NCBI GenBank assembly: GCA_947069175.1
Contig: CAMTDV010000019.1
Span: 72,477,358-72,541,357 of the forward strand
From: Scalesia atractyloides
Lineage: Eukaryota; Streptophyta; Magnoliopsida; Asterales; Asteraceae
Direction: 5' to 3'
Length of the DNA stretch: 64,000 bases
Positions 11,509 to 23,779 of this stretch are shown here, piece after piece; position 1 is the first letter of the stretch, and the number at the start of each line of letters is the position of its first letter. The notes beneath the pieces were generated by a model. That model was not told the origin of the DNA. It saw nothing but the letters and a program-made list of their open reading frames with translations, and did no database searches. Made by a program: the position numbers and the translations under genes.

Positions 11509-14500
11509 CTAAACTGATTCAGTTATGGGGCTATTGTAACCAGCTTTCCTCAGCGAGTCGATGGCTTCTATCTTTGTCCAACCTAGAAACCTATATATAA
11601 AAATCATGGGATGGTAATTCTTTGTTTTAGAAGTTGCAAGTTGACTTGTCAAAAGGTGTGGACAACGTGCTGAAACAAATTCAGGTTAAAACATGTAATT
11701 TAAAAGCCAAACGATGCCAGTATCGAATGGTTTAGCTAATAAATTGAATTTACCAATATAAGTCGAAAAGAATTACCATATTAAATGATAATCATCCTCT
11801 CCAAGCAAAGATGTTGTCTTCCACCGAAACGCTAAGAATTACCATATCACAGACTCGCCACTCATCTATAACCATATCATAATAACATGATCACATATCA
11901 GTGATTTAAAATTAACTAAAAAAATTATAAAAGATTAAAAAAGAAGCAACTCTTGTGAATGGGGCGATTCAGATTACTATCGGCTATGACTATGGGTAAA
12001 TTAAGTGTGCCAAACAAATAGAAATCAATTGGTAATTATTAAACTTTGGACACATTAGTTAAAAAATAGTTTATTAATCATATTGAGCTTGCCTGAAGGA
12101 CCGCTAACATTTCTTTTGACCACCGTATGATGTTCTTGATTGATTAAAAATACTATTTTTAATTAAGTCATGTCCTTTGACCACCGTATAATGTTCTCAA
12201 TTTGATTAAAACATACTGATTTTTAATACTGGTTTATTTCTAATTGATTCTTTTTTGTTTGCTTCAACAATATAGGGTACCTCATTTTCTAAGCTTCTTC
12301 GATTCATGCAGTCCAAGAATTAGACTCGGACGAATTTGCATTTACTATGCTCCATAATCGCTCTTCTTCAAGAGATCATGTAGCTATGACTGCCATGAAA
12401 AGTAAAGGAAGTTAAAAAACACATATTTTTCTCACAAACAGTATAAAGTTAAATACAACCTGTTTTGACCCATTACTAAACCAACCGTTTTGCCGGAAAC
12501 ATACTCGACCCATTACTAAAAATCTCTTTTGCCAGAACATGATTCGACCCGTTACTAAAAACAAACTTTCTAGCCCGAACTTGATTCTACGCATTACTAA
12601 AAACCACCTTTTTGGCCTGAATCTGATTCGACACATTTACTAAAAGCAACCGTTTTTGCCCGAACTTGATTCGACCCAATATTAAAAACAACTTTTTCGG
12701 CCGAAGCTAATTCGAACATTACCAAAAGCAACCATTTTGCCCGAACTTGATTCGGCCCAATAATAAAAACAACTATTTTGCCAAAGCTAATTCGAAATTA
12801 CTAAAAAAACCATACCACCCATAGCAACCAGCAGGATGCATATTCTGAAAAGTACAATGGCTACCTTAATCCATAACTGTCCAAGTTAAATGTAGTGATA
12901 CCAAATAAAGTGAAGAACCATGATGGTAACTACTGCTCACTCTTCATAGTTCTTCACTTAGGTCATGATGGTAACTATTGCTCAAGTAAAGATTTTTTGA
13001 ATTTCCCGAACCGACTCGATTTTCGGTACCGATTCGGTACCGACATTTTACGTTTTCGGTATTGGTATTTACCGAATTTTACCTTCAAATACTGGTACCG
13101 AACCGTACCGAGTATTTTGGATACCGAGCTCATCCCTAATTCCAAGTAATTAATAACAAATAAATTTTATAACTTAAGAATTTTGTCAATATACCTGAAT
13201 AAACAGGTGATCGTTAGAGACAACAGTGGTTAAATGTGCATGTATCTTTTCAATAGCTTTCAACACCATTTGGGATTTGGCTGTCTTTGTACTTGTTAAC
13301 AATCCAAACAATGACAAAATTAAAAAATAACCATATAATAGAATCACATTGAGCTGGATAGAACTATTAATAAGACTTTTTAGATAGTGAGTTAAGTCAC
13401 CTTAAACGGCCCAAATATTTCTTTAGACCAAATCAAATTGCACATTAAGATCAATGATATACCAGTCTTGGCTCTTCGTTTTTCCTATCAAGATCAAGCG
13501 CGACCATTTCCTGAAATGTTTATCAAGTAATTTAGTCAAACAATAATCGTTTTTAGTGTCGGTGCTTCGCTTCGACTTCCATTTCTTTTCCTACATTACC
13601 ATCTTTTTTTTTTTGAAAATAGATAAATGATCTATCACCTAGCACGTTATCATAGCACAAACATCTAAAATGCCATCTTTCACATTGCATCCAACCATGA
13701 AAACAATTTGATATAAAACTAAATGAATATATTGATTAGAGCTTGTTTCTATGGGTGATTAAACTGATCATACCAACTTGAAGTTGTAATAAATAGTCGT
13801 GAATGTTTCTATGGGATTTACATTGATCGAATAAAATTGATAACTAACACATTTCAAGACACAAGCATTAGAAGTGTTCCTTATAACAAATAGCCGTGAA
13901 TGATTCTTCTCTGTTACGACCACTTTGCCTTGTGACAGCTTGATAAAAACGAACAAATCAATGTGACAGGTATACAATAAATAACAGACAACAAATAATA
14001 ACTAAATAAAACCAATGTAACGGCAAAACATCATAACCTTTCAAGCAAAATAGCAATATCTTTACTCTTTCTCCTTCCTTTGCTTTTGCTATCCATAGAT
14101 TGACATGAAACACCATACTTACATTTTTATCTGCTTGAGCTCTAGCCTCACACGATAATCCAAATGTTTGAGATGAAAGTGATGCTTGAGGATTTCGTTC
14201 TGTTAATTAAAAAACAGAAAAATATATATAAACACAGTTTTTTCTTAAGAAATCTATTAGCCATAAAACCATAGTAAACTATTTTTGGTGATCTATTTTC
14301 TAAATAACTTTGAAGCATTAAAAGTCATACTGTAATACATTATGCTACGAACTATAAACAAAAACAATGGTACAAGAGAGAAATGTTAATGACCATAATG
14401 GTATATCATTATGAACATCTAAAGTTATGGAGTCTACAACATCTACCTTCGTCTTCTTCTTTAGAGGTTGTTCATGATCACATGAACGTTCTTCTTCTAA

Positions 14501-14884
14501 ACTTTCATCCAACTTGACTCTGGCTTCTGTACGCACAAGAAAAACTTTCAGATCTAAAAAAATCAACAAATCATATACAAACATAAACTTTCAAATCTAA
14601 AAAAATCAAAACAATTCACAATTCTAGATCTATATGCAGACAAAATTAAATCACCAAAACCCAAGATATATACTTTTATCTCATAATCGTTCATCAACCA
14701 ACACAAACAAAGTCATGAGATCAGATCAACACGAACAACCGTGGACAAAAAAATTCACATTTTGAATCGGATAAAATGAAATAAAAAAAAATCATACGCC
14801 AAATCAATAACAGACATTAATTGGGGCATTGACCAAACCATATGCGGCTGGAAAAAAATCTAGGGTTTGTGGAGAGGAACTCAT
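11509..14884 (-). CDS. Unidentified multi-exon gene, model incomplete
   Basis: Splice-bounded exons on the minus strand are compatible in part. Exon 1 is 14884-14839 (15 codons, start MSSSPQTL). Exon 2 is 14526 to 14447 (or 14394), with a basic KKKTK stretch. Next come 14199-14123 and 14088-14038 (KGRRKSK). Further candidates are 13510-13463 (reads EMVALDLDRK) and about 13291-13195 (reads QMVLKAIEKIHAHL). The terminal candidate is 11582-11509, ending ITESV and stop. Exons 1-4 join in frame; I could not join the later ones without stops, so an exon is missing, the gene is broken, or two genes are present. The product looks acidic then basic and helical, and no family was recognised. The leader right of 14884 has the plant-typical AACCCTAG motif. 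A 41-bp minisatellite sits at 12440-12815. Confidence 0.45.
12440..12815. repeat. 41-bp tandem minisatellite, about 9 degenerate copies
   Basis: The unit has the core GATTCGACCCATTACTAAAA followed by a TTTTTGCCCGAAC-like part. Successive ATTCG anchors near 12503, 12541, 12583, 12625, 12668, 12709, 12749 and 12789 are 38-43 bp apart. It lies between candidate exons of the minus-strand gene, so it is probably intronic. Confidence 0.8.
13005..13137. mobile_element. Truncated copy of the GGTACCG hAT MITE
   Basis: It shares the interior (TTTCGGTACCGATTCGGTACC) and the right end GAGCTCATCCCT with the element at 8373-8582. The left end is missing and no target duplication can be defined. Confidence 0.7.
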
Positions 14885-15742
14885 AGATGATGAACAATTG
14901 AAGATGATAAAACTTGTATGTGAAGATGTGAAATCGGTGTTTGATGTCTGTAATCACCATTGTTGATTTTTTGAAGAAAATGTATATGTGACGCTAGGGT
15001 TTTGAGAAGAAAAGAGCTAGGAATCAGTGTTGTTAAATGAAATGAATAAAGGATTTTGGATTTTAGAACCAATATATAGCCGGGTTAAAATCCAGATCCC
15101 GGATAACCCAGTAACAAAAAACAATGACCGATCCATTTCCCTCCTAAAACATATCTTCATGTTTATTATATATAATAGATCTCTACTTAGTAAAAATTGA
15201 ACCTGATACATTCCCAGAAGGAAACAACTTAGTAAAAAGCCCCTGATCAACTGAGTTATAGCATGTATATGTTCATCAATATAAAATATAGGTTAAATTA
15301 CACTTTTCGTCATTTATGTTTGTATCAGATTGCAGTGGATAGCCTTTAACTTCAATAATTACAGTCACAATCCTTTATTTGAAAAACTCATTACACCATA
15401 CGTCCTTTAGCACTAACATGGTTAAAATTTTCAGTTAAATTAGACATGTGCCTTTCATACAAGGGTAAATTTGTCTTTTAACTATATTTGTGTAATAAAT
15501 ACTTTTGGTCTTTAATCTATGCCTCATCTCTCTCTATATATATAAATTGTCTGTATATAAAAATTGTCTGCAATAAAAAATAACTGATCCAAATCTACCA
15601 CACCCCACCACCCCCATCCAAGATCCACCTCGCCGTCTCCGTCCAGATCCGCCACACCACCGCCTCCATACAGATCGCCACACCACCCCCCACCTCCATA
15701 CAGATCCGCCAGAACCACCACCACAACCACTGCCAAACTACC

Positions 15743-15968
15743 TGGTGGGGAATTTGTAATACCGGACGATCAGAGAGGCGTGTAATCACTCTCAGATCAT
15801 TTTATTTCGGTGGTTCACCCGAATAATTCAATCGGATACAACTCCAATTGAGTTGGAATTATAACAACTCGAACAAGCGTGCACTCCCGCACCTCCTAAC
15901 TTGTTCGATGTATATTATAATTCCCTTGATCACCAAGTTAACCCCCGATTACACTAAAATATCTAACA
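15743..15968 (-). repeat. 3' LTR of the copia element, shortened
   Basis: Plus-strand ends are TGGTGGGGAATT and ATCTAACA. It matches both ends of the 574-bp right LTR but lacks about 350 bp of the middle. The shared parts differ by roughly 5%, most of it in the left half. Confidence 0.88.
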
Positions 15969-16478
15969 TTCTTCCCCCATTTTAGCGTAATCCTTGATCA
16001 ACTTAAACAAAATCACAACAATCAAACTTATGCATAAATGAAATATCGCGATGATTGAATTTCACATTAGTATATTACACATTCCAAATATTCGAATATA
16101 GGGGTGTCGCTAAGGATTGAACTCTTTCTATTCAGTGAATACACGAAGATAATATACACACAAGTTTACATACTCTAATGTTCTTTCTTGACACTATTTT
16201 TACTAGCTTGTGTCCCATCCTTCAATGAAAATATCAAAGCCAAGTCCTAGCTTCTTGAAGCGGCTAAACTTCATGCTCATATAGGTAGCTCTTTATTCTC
16301 GCACCTGCATATGGAATTTTTCAAAGAGTTATTAAGAAGAAAACCTGCAGCCTCCTTTAACTTGCAGGTCTGAACACATACATTGGGATGATGCTACTGA
16401 TGTGTTTCAATTTCTAGATGTTAAGCTTTCCATATTGAATTCAGCACCTAACGTCATATTAGGTGGGAATTGGGTATC

Positions 16479-16821
16479 TTAACACGAGAAATCACATGTG
16501 GACTTTAATCCAATCCCAACAGCCGCCTTGTGCACAAGATCTCTACATAACTCTTTGGTTAAATGGTCGGCTAAATTATGTCGAGTTCTCACGAACTCCA
16601 TCGATATCACACCATGCATGATGAGCTCACGAATCATGCTGTGTGTAACACCTAAGTGTCTAGACTTCCCATTATGCACTTGGTTATAGGCCTTAGCCAA
16701 GGTAGCAGCACTATCACATATAATAGATATTGGTGAAATGTGTTTAAGCCACAATGGAATCTCATATATCAAGTTTCTTAGCCACTCAGCTTCTTTGCCA
16801 GCTGCGGCTAATGCTACAAAC
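16479..16821 (-). pseudogene. copia RNase H, C-terminal part
   Basis: The minus-strand frame reads a typical copia RNase H end (SEFVALAAAGKEAEWLRNL, then CDSAATLAKAYN, HLGVTHSMIRE, and a LADHLTK motif). It was joined to the part at 19467-19646 before the solo LTR inserted between codons for Glu-Ser and Glu-Phe. The residues just upstream in the open frame come from LTR sequence, not from the protein. Confidence 0.9.
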
Positions 16822-17015
16822 TCAGATGTAACATCCGTCAAAAAACGGATTTTACCAAACCCGCTCCGTTTATTAACCGAACAATCAGTTAAAAATTTCG
16901 TTGCGAATTTAATGCCCAAAATAATTTTAGACGATACATAATTAATTATTATATTGGAATATATAAATTGTTTTTGAAAAACTGTTAAAAATAAGAAAAT
17001 AAAAATAATATGTTT

Positions 17016-17090
17016 CTGCCGGGTTTCGAACCCGGGTCAGTCAACCGGTTCAGTAATTTAACACACGCACACTCAACCACTGCGCCACTA
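17016..17090 (-). other. Antisense tRNA-like module (solo LTR)
   Basis: On the minus strand an A-box-like TGGCGCAGTGG is followed about 45 nt later by CCGGGTTCGAAACCCGG, a perfect 5-bp T-stem around a TTCGAAA loop (B-box). The whole reads like a serine/leucine-type tRNA core, but no acceptor stem pairs, so it is tRNA-like and not a tRNA gene. A T-run follows on the minus strand within about 20 nt. Confidence 0.75.
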
Positions 17091-17781
17091 GTGTTCCTTG
17101 TTAATTATTAGAATCAATTAATTCATATCATGATTCTCGAATTCAAAACCGGCGCCCAAATTTCAGTCGTCGGAAATCCCGGGGATCTCGCGAGATTGGA
17201 CGGTTACTTCAGTTATAACGTAAACCTTAAACACTACATCGGTTATAACCGACGCCTGAGTCCGCGACACAAGCTATAACCGCCGGAGAATTTTAACCGA
17301 CGAATCAAGTCGGAAATCGGACCAAATCCATCGATGACCTGCCCTATAAATACCCCCTCGAACCTCTGCAAGCTTTTTCGCTCAAAACCGCACCCTTTCT
17401 CGGCGGAAACTCACTCGCCGGAAATCTCCTGCAAATCGCCAGAAAACCGGGTTTTTCACTTCTGTGACTTACTCTAAACACTGAACACTCAGAACTCATA
17501 CCGAAGCTACCCACATTCATCTCAAGCTCGTTGAAGACTCTCTGCTACAAGACACAGACGCCGGAATCTTTTGCTGTCGCCGGAGAAACAGAGGAGTCCA
17601 GTCGGTATACCTTACGCTTAAATCTTTCATTCTTTTTACATATCTCATCTGTAATTAACCTCAAAACACTAAAGAACACGATTAAAACATCGAACCAGTC
17701 GGACTTCCGATTCTGGTTAAAATCAACGAAGAAGACGAAGTTTCTGTAATGTTTAAGTTTATTATAAATCAAGATATAACT

Positions 17782-18368
17782 CGGGTTAGACACACAGTCC
17801 AGCGTGGACTGTGTGCACAATAAACACGTAAACGTCTCGAGTTCGAATCTTGTCTCACGCATGCTGCCTTAATAAAAATGTTTTTTTTGTTAACCGAACC
17901 GGAGTCACCGCTGTACATGTTAAGTTTATTAATAACCGGAATAATAACCAAGTTAGACACACAGTCCAGTGGTGGACTGTGTGAAATGTTTAATCACACG
18001 TCACGAGTTCGAGTCCGGTCTACTGCACCGATTCGGACAATTATCTAACTTTTTAAAATAAGGCAGAAATGAAATAATGAAGTTTGTTCATAAGTATAAT
18101 ATAAATCGGATTATTTAACAAGCTAGACACACAGTCCAGCGGTGGACTGTGTGTTAACTCAACCCACAGGTCCCGGGTTCGAGACCTGTGGAGCGCACCG
18201 GTCCGATTCAGTAAAATCTTTTTAGAAATAAATTGATTTTCGGATTAATCTAATTAGTATATAAATATAATTAAAAACATAAATATTTCGGGTTAGACAT
18301 GTAGCTCAGTTGGTAGAGCTGCGTGCACGCGTACGGGAGGTCTCGGGTTCGAGCCTCACCCAGCGCAC
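17782..18368 (+). repeat. Four-unit tRNA-like tandem array, period about 169 bp (solo LTR)
   Basis: Unit heads (TTAGACAC or close) start near 17785, 17952, 18122 and 18292. Units 1-3 carry the hairpin CACACAGTCCA / TGGACTGTGTG (unit 1 with a one-base shorter loop) and then a B-box-like core (GAGTTCGAATC, GAGTTCGAGTCC, GGGTTCGAGACC). Unit 4 (18289-18368) has a canonical A-box and D-arm, TAGCTCAGTTGGTAGAGC, and B-box GGGTTCGAGCC. T-runs of 5-8 follow every unit within about 20-75 nt. A GGTCAAC heptamer array (18395-18440) follows unit 4. Confidence 0.85.
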
Positions 18369-19466
18369 ACTTACACGCATACGAACCGGTCAAACAGTCA
18401 AGGTCAATGGTCAACGGTCAACGGTCAACGGTCAAAAAAGTCAACTTTTTTTATTATTTTTATTTATTTATTTTAATTAAAAATCAATTAAAAATACTTA
18501 AAAATAACATTTTTTAAGGTTAGAAAATAGCCTTAAACTCACAAAAATACACCCAACAATCCTACTAAAATGGATTAATAAAATCCGTTTACTTACCAAA
18601 CCATAATGCTATTTATCTAGGTTAATTTCACTCGTGGTTAAAACCACTTCGCGTGCATTCAACATCATCAACCGAACGCACCCACTGTGAGTGAATCTTA
18701 CAACTCCCCCTTTTTAATTACACGTTTTGGGGTGTGTCATGTGTCACAAAATAATTAACTCGTTTATTTAAACTTGTGCCATACCATATTGTGATCTAAA
18801 CTTAGATTGTTTATATTGTTGTGGTTATGTATTTCATTTTGTCAACTTATATGAAAGTCATTCATTAAGCCCATCAGTTCCTCGTGGGAGACGAGTTGAG
18901 CAACGCGTGCCTCAAAACAAATCCATTATTGTTCATGTGTGTATTATTGAGTTTATATTGTTTGTAGTTATGTATTTCATATTGTCAAGTTTATGCAATT
19001 CATTCATTAGGCTCATCAGTTCCTCGTGAGAGACGAGTTGAGCAACGCGAGCCTCTAAACGATCCATTATTGTTCATGTATGTATTGTTTAATATTAAAT
19101 TGATTTGTGAATAAGTTTACATCTATTTTTACTCATGTGTGGTTGTGCACTCTATTTTATAATCAATTAAATAAACTTGTTCAAATGTTTTCCATAGGAT
19201 TCACTCGCCAACTTTTTGTTGATCCAAAAAAACCTTTTTACACATGATACAGGTGAACAGGATGAAGCAAGGAAAACATAGGAAATGCCTTAGAAGAAAA
19301 CAATGAAGCCTAGATTGATATTTAGGACATGATGTAATATTGATTGTAATTTTCCATTAAAGTGTATTAATGAATATGAAACGTTAAAATAAATGTCATG
19401 AGCTTGATGATAACCCAATCATGCCCCGATCACCTTTTCCGCTGCGGGTCGGGGTGTGACATCAGA

Positions 19467-19646
19467 CTCCATTGTTGAATCAGTTATGCAATTCTGTTTC
19501 TTAGATGCCCAAGATATGGCACCTCCTCTGAGCAGGAAGGTCCATCCAGTCGTGGAAGAATGATCTTCCTTGTTGTTAATCCAACTTGCATCCGAATAAC
19601 CTTCTAAAACCGAAGGAAATCCAGTGTAGGTCAAACCATATTTCAT
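19467..19646 (-). pseudogene. copia RNase H, N-terminal part
   Basis: The minus frame reads GYSDASWINNKEDHSSTTGW and then WASKKQNCITDSTMES, the copia RNase H start with its catalytic Asp (SDA). It is cut by a TGA at 19647-19649 on the upstream side and by the solo LTR on the downstream side. Confidence 0.9.
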
Positions 19647-19649
19647 GGC

Positions 19650-20589
19650 TCATTTCAAGTATCTAAATACTCGATTCATAGCTTGCCGATGACTTGCACC
19701 TGGATTGCTAGTATATCTACAAAGCTTTCCAACAGCATAAGCTATATCTGATCTGGTGCTAATCATAGCATACATGAGGGATCCAATGGCCCTTGAATAT
19801 TCAAGTTGGTTTACAGCTACACCTTCATTAGGGTAGAGCTTAAAAGCAGGATCCATTGGAGTGCTAACTTGAGAACTATCATGAAAATTGAACTTTTTCA
19901 ATATCTTCTCAATATAATGAGATTGAGAGATCGATATACCATTGTTCTCCCTTTTGATCCTTATACCAAGGATCACTTCCGCTCCCCCATGTCTTTCATG
20001 TCAAAACAAATGACAAAAATTTCTTTGTTTTATCAACTTGATCTTGGTTAGTATCGAAGATCAACATGTCATCTACATATAGACAAATTATGACTCCTTT
20101 CCTAGAATCATCAAATTTGCTATACACACACTTGTCCGCCTGGTTTAATACAAATCCATTAGACAAAACCACATCATCAAACTTTTGATGCCACTGTTTG
20201 GGTGCTTGCTTTAAGCCATACAATGACTTAACTAGCTTACACACCTTATGCTCGTTTCCAGGCATAACAAAACCCTCTGGTTGTTTCATATATATCTCCT
20301 CATCCAAATCACCATTCAAGAATGCCGTTTTCACATCCATTTGGTGAATCACAAGATTGCGTATTGCAGCTAAGGCAACCAACAATATAATAGTAGATAT
20401 TCTTGCGACAGGGGCATATGTATCAAAGTAGTTTATTCTTTCCTTTTGTCTAAAGCCTTGGATAACCAATCGGGCTTTAAACTTATCAATTGAATCATCT
20501 ACTTTCATCTTCTTTTTGAAGATCCATTTACAACCAAGTGGTTTACACCCAGGGGGCAGATCAGACAATTTCCAAGTGTTGTTTTGCAT
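19650..20589 (-). pseudogene. copia reverse transcriptase
   Basis: The frame 20589-19996 holds the RT start (NTWKLSDLPPG, FKARLVIQGF, IHQMDVKTAFLNGDL) and the intact catalytic motif YVDD. The frame 19976-19650 continues it (VILGIRIKR, a polymerase thumb part, SDIAYAVGKLCRYTSNPG). A frameshift near 19996-20010 separates them, and another near 20590 breaks the link to integrase. It cannot make a full enzyme. Confidence 0.92.
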
Positions 20590-22068
20590 AATAGAGTCAT
20601 CTCATCATTTATAGCTTCTTTCCAGAAAGCTACATCCCGAGATGCCATGGCTTCACTATAAGTTTTAGGATCTTCCTCAATATTGAAACAATTTTGATAT
20701 TGAATTTTAATTTCATCTCTTGATCCTTCAACCAAATATAGTTGAAAATCATCACCAAATGATTTAGCTTTTCTTGCTCTACCACTCCTCCTAGGTTCCA
20801 GAGGAATATCAATCACTTGATCAGCCATGTGAGAGTTGCTGGAGCTTGGGACCATGTCCCTAGGCCTAGGTATTGAAGAGAATATATTCTCATCATAGTC
20901 TGCAGTTCTTGCCTCAATTACCGTATGCACCACGTAGTCATTTGGTTCTATAACATAGAACCTGTGAGCAAATGAATGCTCAGCATACCCAATGAAAATG
21001 CAGTCTATACCTCTTTCCCCAATGTTCCTTATCTTAGGATCGGTGAGCCTCACCACGGCTCTACAACCCCAAACTCTCAGTTTATGCAACTCAGGTGGTC
21101 TTTTATACCAAAGCTCAAACAGGGTGGTCTTGTTCCTTTTATTTGGAACCCTATTTAGCAAATAGCAGACTGTCAACATGGCCTCACCCCAAAAGCCCTC
21201 ACTAAGGGCGGAATAGGACAACATGGTATTGACCATTTCTTTTAGAGTCCTATTCTTCCTTTCTGCCAAACCATTTTGTTCCGGTGTGTAAGGAGTTGTG
21301 GTATGGTGTATTATTCCAGTCGATTGGAAATACACCGGATCAAAGTACTTACCACCTCTGTCCGTGTAGGGTTTTAATCAACCCACTCCGATGAAGCTCC
21401 ACTTCTTGTTTCTATATCTTAAACTTTTCAAGAGCTTCAACCTTAGCATGCAACAAATAAACATAGCAGAATCTAGTAGCATCGTCTATAAACGTTACTA
21501 CATACTTTTTATTTCCTAAAGATGGTGTAGCATGAAAATCACATAGATCGCTATGTATCAAATCTAACACTTTAGTTTCCCTATGAACATGTTGTATGAA
21601 AGGCTTTTTGGTTATCTTATTCACCTTGCAAATATGACATTTTTCATTGTTTATGTTAATAGGCGGAATTAAGCTCATTTTAGACATTTCTTTAACCCTT
21701 TTATAATGTACACGTCCTAGTCTAGCATGCCATAATTCCGAATCAATCAAGTTGTTTCTACTACTAGTTGAAGCTATGCAATTCACATTACTAGTTGAAG
21801 CTATATCATTAACATTACTAGTTGAAACAACACAAACAGATTCATTCGTAAACGAAACATTAACATTCAACATAAACATTCCATTACAAAGATAGCCAAA
21901 TCCTACAAAGTTACCATATCTTGACAAGATATACTTGTCACTTTCCAACACTTGTTTGTAACCACAATTATTCAACACAATGCCACTTAACAGATTCTTT
22001 CGAATTCCGGGCACATACAAAACATTGTTCAAAAGTAAAGATTTTCCAGAAGTAAAAACAAGATGCAC
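20505..22068 (-). pseudogene. copia integrase (GAG-pre-integrase, core and C-terminal parts)
   Basis: The frame 22068-21412 holds the pre-integrase H-H-C-C region (LWHARLGRVHYKRVKEM, CHICKVNK) and the start of the core (DLIHSDLCDF). The frame 21335-20505 continues with the core around the catalytic Glu (PEQNGLAERKNRTLKEMVN) and the Arg-rich tail. A break near 21340-21412 removes or shifts the middle of the core. A frameshift at about 22064 separates it from protease. Confidence 0.9.
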
Positions 22069-22625
22069 GTTCCTATTCCTTTGATTGGTTCAGTTGCAAC
22101 ATTCCCCATCTTTATGATAGATCCGTCTTCGATTGGTTGAAAGTCTTTAAACCAACGAAGATCCTTGCATACATGACTTGTTGCACTCGAATCAACCCAC
22201 CAAGCAATATCATCATCCTGCACATAAAATGCTTCAGAAATTAGTGACACATAATTCTGAACTGAATTATTAAATTGTACTAAATTCTGACCTTGCTTGC
22301 CCGGGTCCTTGGACCCTCTAGGACCAGCCTCATTCTTGTTCTTTGCACCAAATTTGTTGCTATTTTTCATCATCTTACAGTCCCTCTTAAAGTGACCAAC
22401 TTTACCACATTTCCAGCAAGGCAAATTCGGCTTCTTGTTTGGACCCGAATTGTTATTCCCTTGAAACTTCCGTTTACCCTTGAACTTACTGTTTCCCTTG
22501 GATGATTCGCCCGTCTCAACCATGTTTACAGACGTTCCAGTCTGTTTCTTTTCATCATTAACCAGCACCTTTTCTTGTGCCCTCAAACCTTCTTCAATTC
22601 TGAAGTGGCTTCCAAGTTCAACCAA
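22029..22625 (-). pseudogene. copia gag zinc knuckle and protease
   Basis: The frame holds the nucleocapsid knuckle CWKCGKVGHFKRDC (CX2CX4HX4C), then the protease segment WWVDSSATSHV. The copia protease site is normally DSGATSH; here the Gly is Ser, which probably weakens or kills the enzyme. The frame ends in a shift at about 22064. Confidence 0.9.
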
Positions 22626-22689
22626 AGTTAATTCCCCTTTCTGATGTTTCAGAGTGTGTTTAACATCTCTCCAAGAAGGGGGTAACTTG

Positions 22690-23187
22690 TCAATGATGCT
22701 TGAAACCGAAATAGGATTCGTCCATCTTCATCTCGTGTTGGGCATACTGCCCCAAAATTTGCAACAATTCATTATACTGTTCCATGACTAGCCTAAAATC
22801 AACCGTCTTGTAATTATTGAAATTACTAACAAGAAACTTCTTACTAGAAGAATCTTCTGCCATGTATTTGGCTTCCAAAGTGTCCCACAGTAATTTCGCA
22901 TTTTCAACATTCTGATAAACATCAAACAGGGAATCAGACATACCATTTAGGATGTGGCCAAGGCAGATGTAATTGTCGTTTTCCCACTTGGACCGCTTCC
23001 TGATCTGTTCCAGATTTTCTTCATCATGCACTTCTGGGATTTGAGTTGTTAACACATACGCCACTTTCAGGGTTGTGAGAAGAAAGTGCATCTTCTTCTG
23101 CCATCTTCGGAAGTCCTGCCCTTCGAACTTCTCCAGTTTGTCAAACTTGCTTGTCATATCCTTCATCGATCCGCTTGCCATCTTCAC
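22690..23187 (-). pseudogene. copia gag N-terminal part
   Basis: The frame holds the UBN2-type copia gag (KFEGQDFRRWQKKMHFLL, LWDTLEAKYMAEDSSSKKF). A one-base change in frame near 22716, just after MDES, breaks the link to the zinc-knuckle part. Confidence 0.9.
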
Positions 23188-23205
23188 AGAAATTAATTTG
23201 ATCTT

Positions 23206-23779
23206 TGTTGGGGAATTTGTAATACCAGACGAGCAGAGAGGCGTGTAATCACTCTCAGATCAAATTATTTCGGTGGTTCACCCGAATAATTCAATTGGGT
23301 ACAACTCTGATTGAGAAATCGAACAAATTGTATGTATCTTAGTGAATCCGTATGAACCAGGAATATGACCAAAAACCTGATTTCGAATTTTGGGGATTGC
23401 TTGCAGATAACTGCCTTTTGGCAGTTTTATTTCAAATTTTAAATAAATTGCCTCATAACTGCCTTCATTTTTGTTATAAAAATCAGTATGAAATTTAATA
23501 AAATTTTATTTTCTAAGGCATTTTCCATAAAGCAATTTAATAAATAAATCAGCTCGACCCCAGCCAGGGGCTCTGCCCCTTGGACCCCGCCAGGAGCGCT
23601 ACCCCGGACCCCCGCCAAGGGGCGTGCCCCCTTGGAACCCCCTTCAGGGCTCCGCCCGAATATTTGGAATTATAACAACTCGAACAGGCGTGCACTCCCG
23701 CACCTCCTAACTTGTTCGATGTATATTATAATTCCCTTGATCACCAAGTTAATCCCCGATTACACTAAAATATCTAACA
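23206..23779 (-). repeat. 5' LTR of the copia element, 574 bp
   Basis: Plus-strand ends are TGTTGGGGAATT and ATCTAACA. Compared with the left LTR it has about 350 bp more in the middle, including a GC-rich tract of CCCCGCC/GGGGC words at 23560-23655. Confidence 0.88.

Larger units (their letters stand above)
16822..19466 (+). mobile_element. Solo LTR, 2635 bp, of a Tekay-type gypsy family
   Basis: The LTR is 16827-19461, starting TGTAACATCCGTCAAA and ending GGGTCGGGGTGTGACA, with a 5-bp target duplication TCAGA at 16822-16826 and 19462-19466. It is a diverged relative of the LTRs of the element at 45409-56339, sharing ends and internal module order. No internal domain or second LTR is present, so it is a solo LTR left by recombination between two LTRs. 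A TATA-like CTATAAATA occurs at 17343. It contains an antisense tRNA-like module, a four-unit tRNA-like array, and a duplicated block near 18860-19075 (CATCAGTTCCTCGTG). Confidence 0.9.

Noticed and set aside
15524..15789. Gly/Val/Trp-rich minus-strand frames
   Set aside because: Products of a CCACC-rich stretch in the MULE interior; both run into or end beside the copia LTR.
17782..18368. CRISPR-like array of regularly spaced repeats
   Set aside because: The spacers are themselves related, the genome is a plant, and the unit is a 169-bp tandem repeat within an LTR.
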